Source of the DNA: Pseudomonas sp. BMS12
GTDB lineage: Bacteria; Pseudomonadota; Gammaproteobacteria; Pseudomonadales; Pseudomonadaceae
Direction: 5' to 3'
DNA length: 64,000 nucleotides
Assembly: GCF_001592875.1 (NCBI RefSeq)
Contig: NZ_LSOF01000019.1
Span: forward strand, 1-64,000
Shown here: positions 44,239 through 53,242 of the stretch, piece by piece
Layout: the number at the start of each line of letters is the position of its first letter
Numbering within the stretch: the first letter of the stretch is position 1
Position numbers and translations under genes: made by a program
Notes under the pieces: model-generated
Database searches by the model: none
What the model saw: only the letters and a program-made list of their open reading frames with translations
What the model was told of the DNA's origin: nothing

Positions 44239-44264
44239 GGCGCGACGGATGTTCCCGTCGCGCC
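44239..44264 (-). terminator. GC-rich hairpin after psd
   Basis: GGCGCGACGG and CCGTCGCGCC form a perfect 10-bp stem with a 6-nt loop, 8 nt beyond the psd stop on the minus strand. There is no clear T run, so termination may be partial. A second smaller stem (ACCCA/TGGGT) follows at 44200-44224. Confidence 0.5.
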
Positions 44265-44271
44265 GTCAGAC

Positions 44272-45135
44272 TCAGGCGTTGCGCGGCGTCGCCAGGGCCT
44301 GACCCATGCGCACAGAGCTACCAGCTGCCAGGCCTTCGGCCCAGTTCACCTGCTCCGGCCCGAACAGTACGATGGCGGTGGAGCCAAGCTTGAAGCGCCC
44401 CAGTTCGCCACCTTTTTCCAGCTCGATGGCGGCGCGGGCGGCCGCGTCGTAACGGGTGGTTTTCAGTTCGCGCTTGGGCGGTGTGACCAGGCCGGCCCAG
44501 ACCGTCTCGATGCTGGCGACTATCATCGCACCGACCAGCACCACGGCCATCGGGCCGCGTTCGGTGTCGAACAGGCAGACCACGCGCTCATTGCGGGCGA
44601 ACAGCTCGGGGACATTCTCGGCGGTGGTCTGGTTGACCGAGAACAGCCGACCCGGCACGTAGACCATTTCCTTCAGCGTGCCGCCCAGCGGCATGTGCAC
44701 GCGATGGTAGTCCTTGGGCGACAGGTACACGGTGGCGAAGTCGCCGCCCATGAAGGGCGCGGCGCGCTCAGCGTCGCCGCCCAGCAGTTCGACCACGCTG
44801 AAGCTGTGGCCCTTGGCCTGGAAGCAGCGGCCCTGTTCGATCGGGCCGAGTTGGCTGACGGCGCCGTCGGCGGGGCAGAGGATGGCGCCGGGCGTTGCGT
44901 CCAGCGGGCGCGCATCGTCTTTCAGGGCGCGGGTGAAGAAGGCGTTGAAGTGTTCGTAGGCAGTCAGGTCCTCGACCTGGGCTTCACTCATATTCACCTG
45001 GTACTGCTTGGCGAACCAACCGATCAGGCGATCCTTGAACCAGGCGGCGCGGCACTCGGCGGCGCAGCCGATCAGGCGCGACAGCAGGTGGTGCGGCAGC
45101 AGGTATTGGCTGAGGATAAACAGGCGCTCTTTCAT
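44272..45135 (-). CDS. psd: Phosphatidylserine decarboxylase proenzyme
   Basis: Converts phosphatidylserine to phosphatidylethanolamine at the inner membrane. 287 residues. The LGST motif in FKLGSTAIVLFG near residue 251 is the self-cleavage site that makes the pyruvoyl group. YHRVHMPLGG near 144 contains the conserved His. The ATG at 45135 begins MKERLFILSQYLLPHHLLSRL. The rhodanese gene is 14 nt upstream on the same strand, an arrangement also known in P. aeruginosa. Confidence 0.96.
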   Translation of the reverse strand: MKERLFILSQYLLPHHLLSRLIGCAAECRAAWFKDRLIGWFAKQYQVNMSEAQVEDLTAYEHFNAFFTRALKDDARPLDATPGAILCPADGAVSQLGPIEQGRCFQAKGHSFSVVELLGGDAERAAPFMGGDFATVYLSPKDYHRVHMPLGGTLKEMVYVPGRLFSVNQTTAENVPELFARNERVVCLFDTERGPMAVVLVGAMIVASIETVWAGLVTPPKRELKTTRYDAAARAAIELEKGGELGRFKLGSTAIVLFGPEQVNWAEGLAAGSSVRMGQALATPRNA

Positions 45136-45149
45136 CGGTATTCCTTGCT

Positions 45150-45965
45150 TCAATGTTCGATCGGAGTGTCGGGCAGGTTGCCCCATTCGGACCAGGAGCC
45201 GGCATAGGCCTTGACCCGTGGATAGCCCAGCGCCTTGGCCACCAGGTAGGTGAAGCCGGAGCGGCGATGGGTCTGGCAATGGGTGATCACTTCCTTGTCC
45301 TTGGTGATGCCGAGGCTTTCCAATACTTCGGCAATGTCGGTGCGAATGCGCAGGCCGCGCTGCGGGTCCATGCCGGCGGTCCACTCGAAGTTGACCGCTC
45401 CCGGTACGTGGCCGCCGCGTGCGGCCAGGATCTTCTCGCCGCTGAATTCGGCAGGCGCACGGGCGTCCCATACGGCCAGGTCGGCGGCGCCCAGGCGGCT
45501 CTGCAGGTAGGCGCGAGTGGCGGTGGGTTGCTCGTGCAGGGTCAGGCTGACCAGGCCGCTGGCGGGTTCCGGAGTTGCCTGGCTCAGCTCGCGGCCTTCG
45601 CCCATCCAGGCTTGCAGGCCACCGTTGAGGTAGTGGTAGTGCTTGTGGCCGATGACGTCGAGCAGCCAGATGAAGCGTCCGGCCCAGCCGCCGCCTTCGT
45701 CGTCATACACCACGTAGACCGCATCGGCGCGATGGCCAAGTTCGCCGAACAGACTTTCCAGCTGCGCTTTTTCCGGCAACAGGCCGGGGGCAGGCGGCTG
45801 GCCCAGTTGGGTGCGCTTGCTGTCGACCCAGTGTGCGCCGGGGATATGGCCCTCGGCATAGCGGGCGGCGCCACTGAGATCGACCAGGATCAGCTCGGGG
45901 GCCCGCAGGCGGCTGGCCAGGTCGGCGGGTTCGATCACCAGGGGCAGGCCGGAGAAGGCAGACAT
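45150..45965 (-). CDS. rhdA: Thiosulfate sulfurtransferase (rhodanese, RhdA-like)
   Basis: 271 residues, two rhodanese domains. The active-site Cys230 is in THCQTHRRSG, close to the CQTHHRS loop of Azotobacter RhdA. The N-terminal domain (AGHIPGAHWVDSK) lacks the active Cys, as usual. It transfers a sulfane sulfur to thiol or cyanide acceptors. Start ATG at 45965 after GAGCCTCTC-type spacing; likely co-transcribed with psd. Confidence 0.9.
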   Translation of the reverse strand: MSAFSGLPLVIEPADLASRLRAPELILVDLSGAARYAEGHIPGAHWVDSKRTQLGQPPAPGLLPEKAQLESLFGELGHRADAVYVVYDDEGGGWAGRFIWLLDVIGHKHYHYLNGGLQAWMGEGRELSQATPEPASGLVSLTLHEQPTATRAYLQSRLGAADLAVWDARAPAEFSGEKILAARGGHVPGAVNFEWTAGMDPQRGLRIRTDIAEVLESLGITKDKEVITHCQTHRRSGFTYLVAKALGYPRVKAYAGSWSEWGNLPDTPIEH

Positions 45966-46046
45966 GAGAGGCTCCGAGGTGTAGGGGAAAGGGCGAATTG
46001 TAGCGAAAGCCGGCGCTGCAAACCGCCGCAAAACGTAACGGCAGGC

Positions 46047-47570
46047 TCAGGTGCCGCGCCGGGCGAAACTGGCGAGGGCCCTTTCGATGCACTGCACGGT
46101 CTTGCCGAATACCTGCACTTGAGTCGCGCCAAGCTCGCCGCCGCCCTGATCGGCTACCAGCAACATGGCCACCCGGCCATTGTGGGCGATTGAACGCAGC
46201 AGCAGATGCTCGCCATTGAACAGGGCCTTGAGCGTGCCAGGCAGCAGGGCAGAGACCTGTGCCAGGTTGGCCGGGCTCAGGCGCAACTGTCCGGGCTCGG
46301 CCAGCAGACGGCGCAGCACCTGGCTCTGTGCCGGATCCAGGCGTAGTTGCGCTGCGGCGTCTGGCAGGCCGGCCGCTTGCTGGGCGAGCAGGCGGCTGTG
46401 ATTTCGGTCGGCCAGCAGGATCAAGACCCGTTGCATACCGCCGCTCTGCAGCGCCTGACTGGCGCAGGCGGTCAGCTGTAACACGTTGGCGAAGGGCGAG
46501 GGTTGCGTCAGCAGGCGGGCGCAGTGCTGTTTCCATTGGCTCAGCGCATCGCTGGGTGGTGGTGAGCTGGGCGGCTGCAGTCGCTGCAGGCGGCAGCTGT
46601 CCCAGGGCCAGAGCAGGGCCTCGGCCGGATGCCAGAGATCGGGTGCGGCGTGCTGGCGGGCGCTCAGTACTGCCTGCTGGTGCACCAGTTGCTGCAGGTC
46701 GGGCAGGGCGGTTTGCAGGTACAGGCCAGCCAGGCGCTGCCAGCGCAGGTGGTGCTGGCAGCTCCAGTTGTGGTGACTGGACAGGGCCAGGCCATTGGCC
46801 AGCAGCACGCTGTTGCCCGGCAGGGTCAGCCAGCGGCGCAGCGGCTGGTCGGCGTCGAGCATCTGCTGCTGGTGCAGTGGGTGTTCGTTGTCATGCGCGA
46901 TGTGCAGCGCCTTGACCAGCAGACGACGGTCCTCCACCAGCAGGCGATAGCCCTGGATGATCCACTCCGGCAGGCGCCAGTGCCGAGCCAGCGCCAGTGC
47001 CAGTGCCAGCAGCGGCACGCCAAGCAGTTCGCGCTCGACCTTCGGCGCGGGCTCGCCCTGACCCAGTACGCGGCGCTCCCAGGCCTCGAACAGCTGCGGC
47101 TGACTGGCTACCAGTGGCCACAGCGGTGCCAGAAACAGCAGGCTGCCCCAGTGGATTTCCTGCCACAGGCGGGCCAGACGTCCGGCGAATAGTCCATTGG
47201 CCTGCTGCGAGGCATGCAGACTGATCAATTGTAGTTGGCGCAGTGCCAGGGGAATCTGCGCCTCATCCAGTACGGGTATCTGTTCGAGCAGTGTTTCCGC
47301 ACGCTTCAGGCCCAGGCGGTTGAGGGCCATCTCCAGGCTTTCCGCCGGCTCACCGAAGCTACTCGAGTTGCGGTTGGCTTCACGCAACATGGTCAGGACA
47401 ATGGCTGGGCTGGCCTGCATGCGCTCGGCGATATCGCGCAGCGACTTGCGTCCGTCGAGCAGGGTGCGGCGCAGCGCTTCATGGTGCTCGCGAGTGATGG
47501 GCAGGCGCACTTCATCGAGCTGTTTGACCCAACTGGCGAGATTGCGCGGAGAGGCTTGGGATGTGGGCAT
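46047..47570 (-). CDS. HDOD-domain protein
   Basis: 507 residues. The N-terminal 230 residues have the HDOD pattern: LPITREHHEALRRTLLDGRKSLRDIAERM, LTMLREANRN, then SLEMALNRLGLKRAETLL. The C-terminal half has no recognised catalytic residues. HDOD proteins are signalling adaptors lacking the HD metal centre. It is divergent from motA, hinting at a motility or signalling role, but that is inference. Confidence 0.75.
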   Translation of the reverse strand: MPTSQASPRNLASWVKQLDEVRLPITREHHEALRRTLLDGRKSLRDIAERMQASPAIVLTMLREANRNSSSFGEPAESLEMALNRLGLKRAETLLEQIPVLDEAQIPLALRQLQLISLHASQQANGLFAGRLARLWQEIHWGSLLFLAPLWPLVASQPQLFEAWERRVLGQGEPAPKVERELLGVPLLALALALARHWRLPEWIIQGYRLLVEDRRLLVKALHIAHDNEHPLHQQQMLDADQPLRRWLTLPGNSVLLANGLALSSHHNWSCQHHLRWQRLAGLYLQTALPDLQQLVHQQAVLSARQHAAPDLWHPAEALLWPWDSCRLQRLQPPSSPPPSDALSQWKQHCARLLTQPSPFANVLQLTACASQALQSGGMQRVLILLADRNHSRLLAQQAAGLPDAAAQLRLDPAQSQVLRRLLAEPGQLRLSPANLAQVSALLPGTLKALFNGEHLLLRSIAHNGRVAMLLVADQGGGELGATQVQVFGKTVQCIERALASFARRGT

Positions 47571-47607
47571 GCAGGTTGAGCCAAACTGGCTTTTCGCCTT
47601 TACTGCC

Positions 47608-47634
47608 TATAGTCTGGCGCAATACTTCCGATAA
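47608..47634 (+). promoter_or_regulatory. FliA (sigma28)-like promoter of motAB
   Basis: TATA, a 15-nt spacer and TCCGATAA, compared with TAAA-N15-GCCGATAA, differ at two positions. It lies about 56 nt upstream of motA and points toward it, fitting a motility gene. Confidence 0.45.
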
Positions 47635-47637
47635 ATA

Positions 47638-47662
47638 GAAGGGTTGTTTTGCATAACCCTTC
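47638..47662 (+). promoter_or_regulatory. Inverted repeat in the motA leader
   Basis: GAAGGGTT and AACCCTTC form a perfect 8-bp repeat with a 9-nt centre, just downstream of the sigma28-like -10 and 28 nt before the motA ATG. It would form a stem near the 5' end of the mRNA, or be an operator. Confidence 0.4.
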
Positions 47663-47690
47663 CGACTGACTCTTCAAGCGCAATCTCCTC

Positions 47691-48542
47691 ATGGTCAAGA
47701 TCATCGGCATCCTGGTTGTTTTCGGCTGCGTTTTCGGCGGATTTATTCTCTCCGGCGGCAAGTTCATGGCGCTGGTGCACCCCTTCGAGGTGATGATCAT
47801 CGGTGGTGCGGCGCTGGGGGCCTTCCTTCAGGCCAACCCGGCCAGCGCCTTCATGACGGTGTTCAAGAAGTCGCTGGCCATGTTCAGCAGCCGCTTCACT
47901 CATGCCTTCTACCTGGAAGTGCTGAAGCTGCTCTACGAGATCCTTAACAAGAGTCGCCGCGAGGGTATGATGGCCATCGAGGCGGATGTTGAAGATCCCA
48001 ACGCCAGTCCGATCTTCAGCAAGTACCCGGCCATTCTCAAGGACACGCGGATGACCGAGTTCATCTGCGATTACCTGCGCATCATGTCCAGCGGCAACAT
48101 GGCGCCGCACGAGCTGGAAAATCTGTTCGACATGGAAATCGCCAGCCTGAAGGAAGAGCTGGAGCACCCGTCCCACGCCGTATCCAAGGTGGCCGATGGC
48201 ATGCCAGCCATGGGTATTGTCGCCGCGGTACTGGGTATCGTGATCACCATGTCGATTCTGGCCACCGCCGACAACGCACAGATTGGCGAGAAGGTCGGTA
48301 CTGCGCTGGTGGGTACCTTCCTCGGTATTCTCGCGTCCTACGGTTTCTTCGCGCCGCTGGCCGGTGCCCTGGAGCACGATGCCAAGGAAGAGCTGAATCT
48401 GTACGAGGCGATCAAGGCCACCCTGGTCGCATCGGCTTCGGGCATGCCGCCAACCCTGGCGGTGGAATTCGGCCGCAAGGTCCTGCTGCCTGCGCACCGG
48501 CCGAGCTTCAGCGAGCTCGAGCAGGCCATGCGTGGCAACTGA
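47691..48542 (+). CDS. motA: Flagellar motor stator protein MotA
   Basis: 283 residues, four membrane helices (two N-terminal: MVKIIGILVVFGCVFGGFI and HPFEVMIIGGAALGAFL; two near 170-225). The cytoplasmic loop with the RREG segment near residue 86 contacts FliG. With MotB it forms the proton-driven stator. Pseudomonas usually has a second stator, motCD, elsewhere. It starts 13 nt upstream-spaced from motB and begins a two-gene operon. Confidence 0.93.
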   Translation: MVKIIGILVVFGCVFGGFILSGGKFMALVHPFEVMIIGGAALGAFLQANPASAFMTVFKKSLAMFSSRFTHAFYLEVLKLLYEILNKSRREGMMAIEADVEDPNASPIFSKYPAILKDTRMTEFICDYLRIMSSGNMAPHELENLFDMEIASLKEELEHPSHAVSKVADGMPAMGIVAAVLGIVITMSILATADNAQIGEKVGTALVGTFLGILASYGFFAPLAGALEHDAKEELNLYEAIKATLVASASGMPPTLAVEFGRKVLLPAHRPSFSELEQAMRGN

Positions 48543-48555
48543 CCAAGGCTGAGCC

Positions 48556-49578
48556 ATGGAGAACAATCAGCCGATACTGGTCAAGCGGGTCAAGAAGGTT
48601 GCCGGCGGCCATCACGGTGGCGCCTGGAAGATTGCCTTCGCCGACTTCGCCACGGCCATGATGGCCTTCTTCCTGGTGATGTGGCTGATGTCTTCGGCTA
48701 CCCCGGAGCAGAAGAAGGCGATTTCCGGCTACTTCCAGGACCCCATCGGCTTTACCGAGAGTGCCAGCCCCTATGTCATCGACCTGGGCGGCACGCCGAC
48801 GCCGGCACCGGACCGCACTCTCAATCCCGAGTTGAAGGATGCGCCGGATGCCGCCGACTCCGCGGTCGACTCCGAGTCCGACCAGCAGGCCTCGGTCAAT
48901 AAGGATCAGGCCGAGAGCCTGGCCGAGCAGATCGAGCGTGAGCGTCTGGAGCTGTTGCTGCAGGAGCTGCAGACCAAGGTCGACGAGAACCCGCAGCTGC
49001 AGAAGTTCAAGGATCAGATCCTCTTCGAGATCACTCAGGACGGCCTGCGCATCCAGATCATGGATGCCGAGAATCGGCCCATGTTCGATATTGGCAGCGC
49101 GCGGTTGCAGCCCTATTTCGAGGACATCCTGCTGATCCTCGCGGAAACCATCAAGGAAGTGCCGAACAAGATCAGCGTCAGTGGCCACACCGATGCCAAG
49201 CCGTTCGCCGGCACCGGCGAGTTCGGCAACTGGGAGCTGTCGGCCAATCGCGCCAATGCGGCGCGGCGCACCCTGGTCGCCGGTGGCTATCCGGATGACA
49301 ACGTGGCGCGCGTGGTGGGTTATGCCTCTTCCGCGCTGTTTGACCGCAAGGACCCTTTCAATCCGGTGAATCGGCGCATCGACATCATCGTCCTGACCAA
49401 GAAGGCGCAGCGTGCCATCGAGGGCGAACAGGACGCCGCGCCCGAGCCGGCGGTACCCAGCGAAGCATCGGCCATCCCGCCGGCCCCGCCTGGCGCGCCG
49501 GTACAGGCGCCCGAGCTGCGTCAGCGTCTGAACATCTTCGAGGATGGTGCGCTGCAGTTCGACGAACCGCAGGAGTGA
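48556..49578 (+). CDS. motB: Flagellar motor stator protein MotB
   Basis: 340 residues. A single N-terminal membrane helix, IAFADFATAMMAFFLVMWLM, carries the proton-binding Asp near residue 31. The periplasmic OmpA-like peptidoglycan-binding domain has SGHTDAKPFAG and NWELSANRANAARR near 212-240. The Pro/Ala-rich C-terminal tail after residue 285 is low-complexity. It follows motA by 13 nt. Confidence 0.93.
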   Translation: MENNQPILVKRVKKVAGGHHGGAWKIAFADFATAMMAFFLVMWLMSSATPEQKKAISGYFQDPIGFTESASPYVIDLGGTPTPAPDRTLNPELKDAPDAADSAVDSESDQQASVNKDQAESLAEQIERERLELLLQELQTKVDENPQLQKFKDQILFEITQDGLRIQIMDAENRPMFDIGSARLQPYFEDILLILAETIKEVPNKISVSGHTDAKPFAGTGEFGNWELSANRANAARRTLVAGGYPDDNVARVVGYASSALFDRKDPFNPVNRRIDIIVLTKKAQRAIEGEQDAAPEPAVPSEASAIPPAPPGAPVQAPELRQRLNIFEDGALQFDEPQE

Positions 49579-49582
49579 ATGC

Positions 49583-49609
49583 AAGAGGCCGCGATGATCG
49601 CGGCCTCTT
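49583..49609. terminator. Bidirectional hairpin between motB and rsgA
   Basis: AAGAGGCCGCGAT and ATCGCGGCCTCTT are perfect 13-bp arms around one base, between convergent motB and rsgA; T-rich bases follow on the plus strand (CGTTT) and the AA starting the left arm becomes TT on the minus strand. Confidence 0.8.
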
Positions 49610-49613
49610 CGTT

Positions 49614-50645
49614 TCAGTACTCGTCCTGCGGCAGGCTGGCCAGGATGTGTCGGTAGCTGGCCATGCGCTGTGGCTGGATGCGGCCGTCTTCCAGAGCCTT
49701 GAGCAGGGCGCAGCCGGGCTCGCGGTCATGCTTGCAGTCGCGGAAGCGGCAGGTGCCGAGCAGATCGCGGAACTCGATGAAGCCGGCTTCGACGTCATCG
49801 CGACTGACATGACCCAGGCCGAATTCGCGAATGCCAGGGGAGTCGATCAGTTCGCCGCCACCGGGAAAGTGGAACAGCCGTGCGGTGGTGGTGGTGTGGG
49901 TGCCCTTGCCGGTGACTTCCGACAGCGGGCCGACGCGGGTATCCACGCCTGGTAGCAGGCTGTTGACCAGCGAGGACTTGCCCACCCCGGACTGGCCGAC
50001 GAACACGCTGACGTGGCCGTCCAGGCGTGCCTTCAGTTCCTCCATGCCGGCACCCTGGTGCGCGGACACTTCCAGCAGCGGGTAACCCAGCTGGCGGTAG
50101 GTGGTGAGCAGGCCGTTGAGGTGCTCGGCGTTTTCCTCGTCGACAAGGTCGGCCTTGTTCAGCAGCAACTGCGGCTGGATGCCGGCGTGCTCGGCGGCGA
50201 TCAGGTAGCGGTCGATCAGGTTGGCGTGGGCGTGCGGCAGCGGGGCGAACACGATGACGATCAGGTCGACGTTGCCGGCCACCGGTTTGAGCTGGCCGCG
50301 CATGTCCGGGCGGCACAGTTCCGAGGTTCGCGGCAGCTGCGCGACGATCACGCCGTTGCCCTGATTGCCGGGGCGCCACACCACGCGGTCGCCGGTGACC
50401 AGTGCCGGCAGGTTGGCGCGCAGATGGCAGCGTTGCACCTGGCCGGCCGGTTCGCCTTCCAGTGCCTCGACCTCGACCTGGACGCCGAAGTGGGCGATCA
50501 CCAGGCCGGTCTGTTCCGGGCCGAGATCGCCGCCTTCCAGTTCTTCGAGCATGCGCGACTCGCGCTTGGCGGCGCGGGCGGCGCGTTCTTCCTGAACCTT
50601 GTCGATGCGCCAGTTCTGGCGGCGGGTGAGTTGGCGTTTGGCCAT
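49614..50645 (-). CDS. rsgA: Ribosome small-subunit-dependent GTPase A
   Basis: Late 30S maturation GTPase. 343 residues: an N-terminal OB-like domain, then a circularly permuted GTPase with NKADL (G4) near 160 before the P-loop GQSGVGKSSLVNSL near 215, and a zinc-binding C-terminal segment CRFRDCKHDREPGC near 300. The ATG at 50645 gives MAKRQLTRRQNWRI, typical of the family. Confidence 0.95.
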   Translation of the reverse strand: MAKRQLTRRQNWRIDKVQEERAARAAKRESRMLEELEGGDLGPEQTGLVIAHFGVQVEVEALEGEPAGQVQRCHLRANLPALVTGDRVVWRPGNQGNGVIVAQLPRTSELCRPDMRGQLKPVAGNVDLIVIVFAPLPHAHANLIDRYLIAAEHAGIQPQLLLNKADLVDEENAEHLNGLLTTYRQLGYPLLEVSAHQGAGMEELKARLDGHVSVFVGQSGVGKSSLVNSLLPGVDTRVGPLSEVTGKGTHTTTTARLFHFPGGGELIDSPGIREFGLGHVSRDDVEAGFIEFRDLLGTCRFRDCKHDREPGCALLKALEDGRIQPQRMASYRHILASLPQDEY

Positions 50646-50730
50646 GATCTTTCCGGAGGGAGAAAACGGCGGCGAGTTTAGCACGGGCGCCGTCTGGCCC
50701 TGGCGCCAACCTGCTGGTAAAACAGGCGCC

Positions 50731-51501
50731 ATGCTTGAACTCCTGCGCACCCGCTACCCGGCCCTGTTGGCCCTGTTCGCCCAGATCCTGGCCGTGCTGG
50801 CTATCGCCTTGGCGCTATGGGGGCTGGCCGGGCTCGGCAGTTGGCGGCCGACGCTCTGGCAGGCGGCCATGGCCCAGGGCGTGCTCGCGGCGACGCTGGG
50901 GCAGTGGCTGGGGCTCAAGCGCTGGTGGCTGTTGCTCAATCTGCTGTTCATGCCTGCGCTGCTGGCCGTGCAGGCGCGGCAATGGCCGGCATGGTGGTTT
51001 CTGGCGGCGTTTCTGGTCCTGCTGCTGGTCAACTGGAACAGCTTTCGCGAACAGGTGCCGCTTTACCTCTCGGGTGCGCGTACACGTCAGCAGTTGAGCA
51101 GGCGTCTGGCGCAATTGCCGAATAACTTCACTTTCGTCGACCTCGGCTGCGGCCTGGGCGGCACGCTGGTGCAGCTGGCGCGCGATTACCCAGCGGCACG
51201 TCTGGTTGGCGTGGAAACGGCGCCGCTGGTGTTTGTCCTGGCCTGGCTGCGCTGCTTGCTTTATGGCAATTGCCAGGTGCGCTACCGCAGTCTGTGGCGG
51301 GAAGATCTGGCGGCCTACGATGCGGTTTACTGCTTTCTGTCGCCGGCGCCGATGGCCGAGTTGTGGGCCAAGGTGCGGCGGGAGATGCGCCCCGGCAGCC
51401 TGCTGATCAGCAACAGCTTCGAGGTGCCAGGGGTGGCGGCCCAGGAAGTCATTGAGCTGAATGACTGGCGCGGCTCGCGGCTGCTGCTGTGGCGCCTGTG
51501 A
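50731..51501 (+). CDS. Membrane-anchored class I SAM-dependent methyltransferase
   Basis: 256 residues. Residues 1-105 hold about four hydrophobic segments, and residues 120-256 a Rossmann methyltransferase with motif I FVDLGCGLGGTLVQLA near 130. It sits between divergent rsgA and orn, 39 nt from orn. Substrate unknown; a lipid or membrane-linked acceptor is plausible given the anchor. The ATG at 50731 was chosen over upstream in-frame codons that overlap rsgA. Confidence 0.7.
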   Translation: MLELLRTRYPALLALFAQILAVLAIALALWGLAGLGSWRPTLWQAAMAQGVLAATLGQWLGLKRWWLLLNLLFMPALLAVQARQWPAWWFLAAFLVLLLVNWNSFREQVPLYLSGARTRQQLSRRLAQLPNNFTFVDLGCGLGGTLVQLARDYPAARLVGVETAPLVFVLAWLRCLLYGNCQVRYRSLWREDLAAYDAVYCFLSPAPMAELWAKVRREMRPGSLLISNSFEVPGVAAQEVIELNDWRGSRLLLWRL

Positions 51502-51539
51502 GCGGCTAAACTGCGGGCATTCGCAAAGGAGCAACCGTC

Positions 51540-52085
51540 ATGCCGCAGAACCCCAGCAACCTGATCTGGATCGACCTGGAAATGACCGGCCTGGAGCCGG
51601 AGCAGGACGTGATCATCGAGATCGCCACCATTGTCACCGACACGGATCTGAACATCCTGGCCGAAGGGCCGGTGATTGCCGTGCACCATAGCGATGCCGC
51701 GCTGGCCGCCATGGACGAGTGGAATACCCGTACCCATGGCGAAAGCGGTCTGACCCAGCGCGTGCGTGAAAGCAAGATCGACACCGCTGAGGCCGAGGCG
51801 CAGACCATTGCCTTCCTCCAACAGTGGGTGCCGATCGGCAAGTCGCCGATCTGCGGCAACAGTATCGGGCAGGATCGGCGCTTCCTGTACAAGTACATGC
51901 CGGCGCTGGAAGCCTACTTCCACTACCGCTATCTGGACGTGTCGACCTTGAAGATCCTGGCCGGCATGTGGGCGCCGCAGGTCAAGGACTCCTTCCAGAA
52001 GCAGGGCACCCACCAGGCGCTGGACGATATCCGCGAGTCCATCGCCGAGCTCAAACACTATCGTCAGCACTTCCTCAAGGTCTGA
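51540..52085 (+). CDS. orn: Oligoribonuclease
   Basis: Essential 3'-5' exonuclease that degrades 2-5-nt RNAs and, in Pseudomonas, pGpG from c-di-GMP breakdown. 181 residues, DEDDh family: IWIDLEMTGLEP (Asp12, Glu14), GQDRRFL, and THQALDDI with the His and last Asp. AAAGGAG lies 7 nt before the ATG. Confidence 0.96.
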   Translation: MPQNPSNLIWIDLEMTGLEPEQDVIIEIATIVTDTDLNILAEGPVIAVHHSDAALAAMDEWNTRTHGESGLTQRVRESKIDTAEAEAQTIAFLQQWVPIGKSPICGNSIGQDRRFLYKYMPALEAYFHYRYLDVSTLKILAGMWAPQVKDSFQKQGTHQALDDIRESIAELKHYRQHFLKV

Positions 52086-52098
52086 CCCGAGCCGAAAT

Positions 52099-52122
52099 GG
52101 CCCGCCTAGCGCGGGCCTTTTT
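52099..52122. terminator. Terminator after orn, containing the queG stop
   Basis: GGCCCGC, a CTAGC loop, GCGGGCC and then TTTTT: a rho-independent terminator for orn. The TAG stop codon of convergent queG (complement of CTA at 52106-52108) is in the hairpin loop. Confidence 0.85.
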
Positions 52123-53179
52123 CATGGTGGCGGGCCAGCGCCCACTGCACATGTTCGCGCACCAGGGGTGAAGGGTGTTCGCGGCGCGCCTCCAGGGCCT
52201 GCAGCACCGGAATGCTCGACGGCGCGTTGCCCAGGCCTATGGCCAGGTTGCGCAGCCAGTTCTCGTAGCCGCTGCGGCGCAGCGGCGAGCCTTCGGTGCG
52301 GCTGAGGAATTCCTCTTCGCTCCACAGGAACAGCTCGGCCAGGCTGCTGTTGTCCAGCCCGTGCCGCGGGCGGAAGTCGCCCTGCTCGGTGGGGCGGGCG
52401 AAGCGGTTCCACGGGCAGACGATCTGGCAGTCGTCGCAGCCGAACACGCGGTTGCCGATCGGTGCGCGCAGTTCCTCGGGAATCGGCCCCTTTAGCTCGA
52501 TGGTCAGGTAGGAAATGCAGCGCCGTGCATCCAGCACGTAAGGGCCGACGAAGGCCTGGGTTGGGCAGATGTCCAGGCAGGCGCTGCAGCGTCCGCAATG
52601 CTCGGTGGCGTGTGGCGCGTCCACCGGTAGCGGCATGTCGACGAACAGTTCGCCGAGGAAAAACCAGCTGCCGGCCTTGCGGTTGAGCACCAAGGTGTTC
52701 TTGCCGATCCAGCCGAGCCCGGCCTTTTCGGCGATGGCCTTTTCCAGCACCGGTGCGCTGTCGACGAAGGCGCGGTAGCCAAACGGGCCGATGGCGGACT
52801 GGATGCGTTCGGCCAGTTGCTGCAGGCGTTTGCGGATCAGCTTGTGGTAATCGCGACCTAAGGCATAGCGCGAGACATAGGCCTGCTCGGGCTGCGCCAG
52901 GCGTTCGCTCATCTGCGTGTCGCCGGGCAGGTAGTCCATGCGCAGCGAGACCACGCGCAGGGTGCCGGGTACCAGTTCGTCGGGATGCGAGCGCTTGCTG
53001 CCGTGGGCGGCCATGTAGTCCATCTCGCCCTGATAGCCGGCGTCCAGCCAGCGTTGCAGGTGGTGCTCGTGCTCGCCCAGATCGACGTCGGCGATGCCTA
53101 CCTGCTGAAAGCCCAGCTCGCGGCCCCAGTCCTTGATGGACTGAGCCAGGTTCGCGAGATCGGGAGGGGAGCTGGACAT
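52106..53179 (-). CDS. queG: Epoxyqueuosine reductase
   Basis: Last step of queuosine synthesis in tRNA; a cobalamin- and iron-sulfur-dependent enzyme. 357 residues. Two 4Fe-4S motifs: CGRCSACLDICPTQAF near 190 and CDDCQIVCPWNRF near 240. The ATG at 53179 begins MSSSPPDLANLAQSIKDW. Longer upstream frames lack similarity. Divergent from nnr, 63 nt apart. Confidence 0.94.
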   Translation of the reverse strand: MSSSPPDLANLAQSIKDWGRELGFQQVGIADVDLGEHEHHLQRWLDAGYQGEMDYMAAHGSKRSHPDELVPGTLRVVSLRMDYLPGDTQMSERLAQPEQAYVSRYALGRDYHKLIRKRLQQLAERIQSAIGPFGYRAFVDSAPVLEKAIAEKAGLGWIGKNTLVLNRKAGSWFFLGELFVDMPLPVDAPHATEHCGRCSACLDICPTQAFVGPYVLDARRCISYLTIELKGPIPEELRAPIGNRVFGCDDCQIVCPWNRFARPTEQGDFRPRHGLDNSSLAELFLWSEEEFLSRTEGSPLRRSGYENWLRNLAIGLGNAPSSIPVLQALEARREHPSPLVREHVQWALARHHEKGPR

Positions 53180-53242
53180 GGCGGGCGGCAAGGCAGGGGA
53201 GATGGGTATAATTCTGCCAGACCTCGCCCTGAAGCGCCGAAA

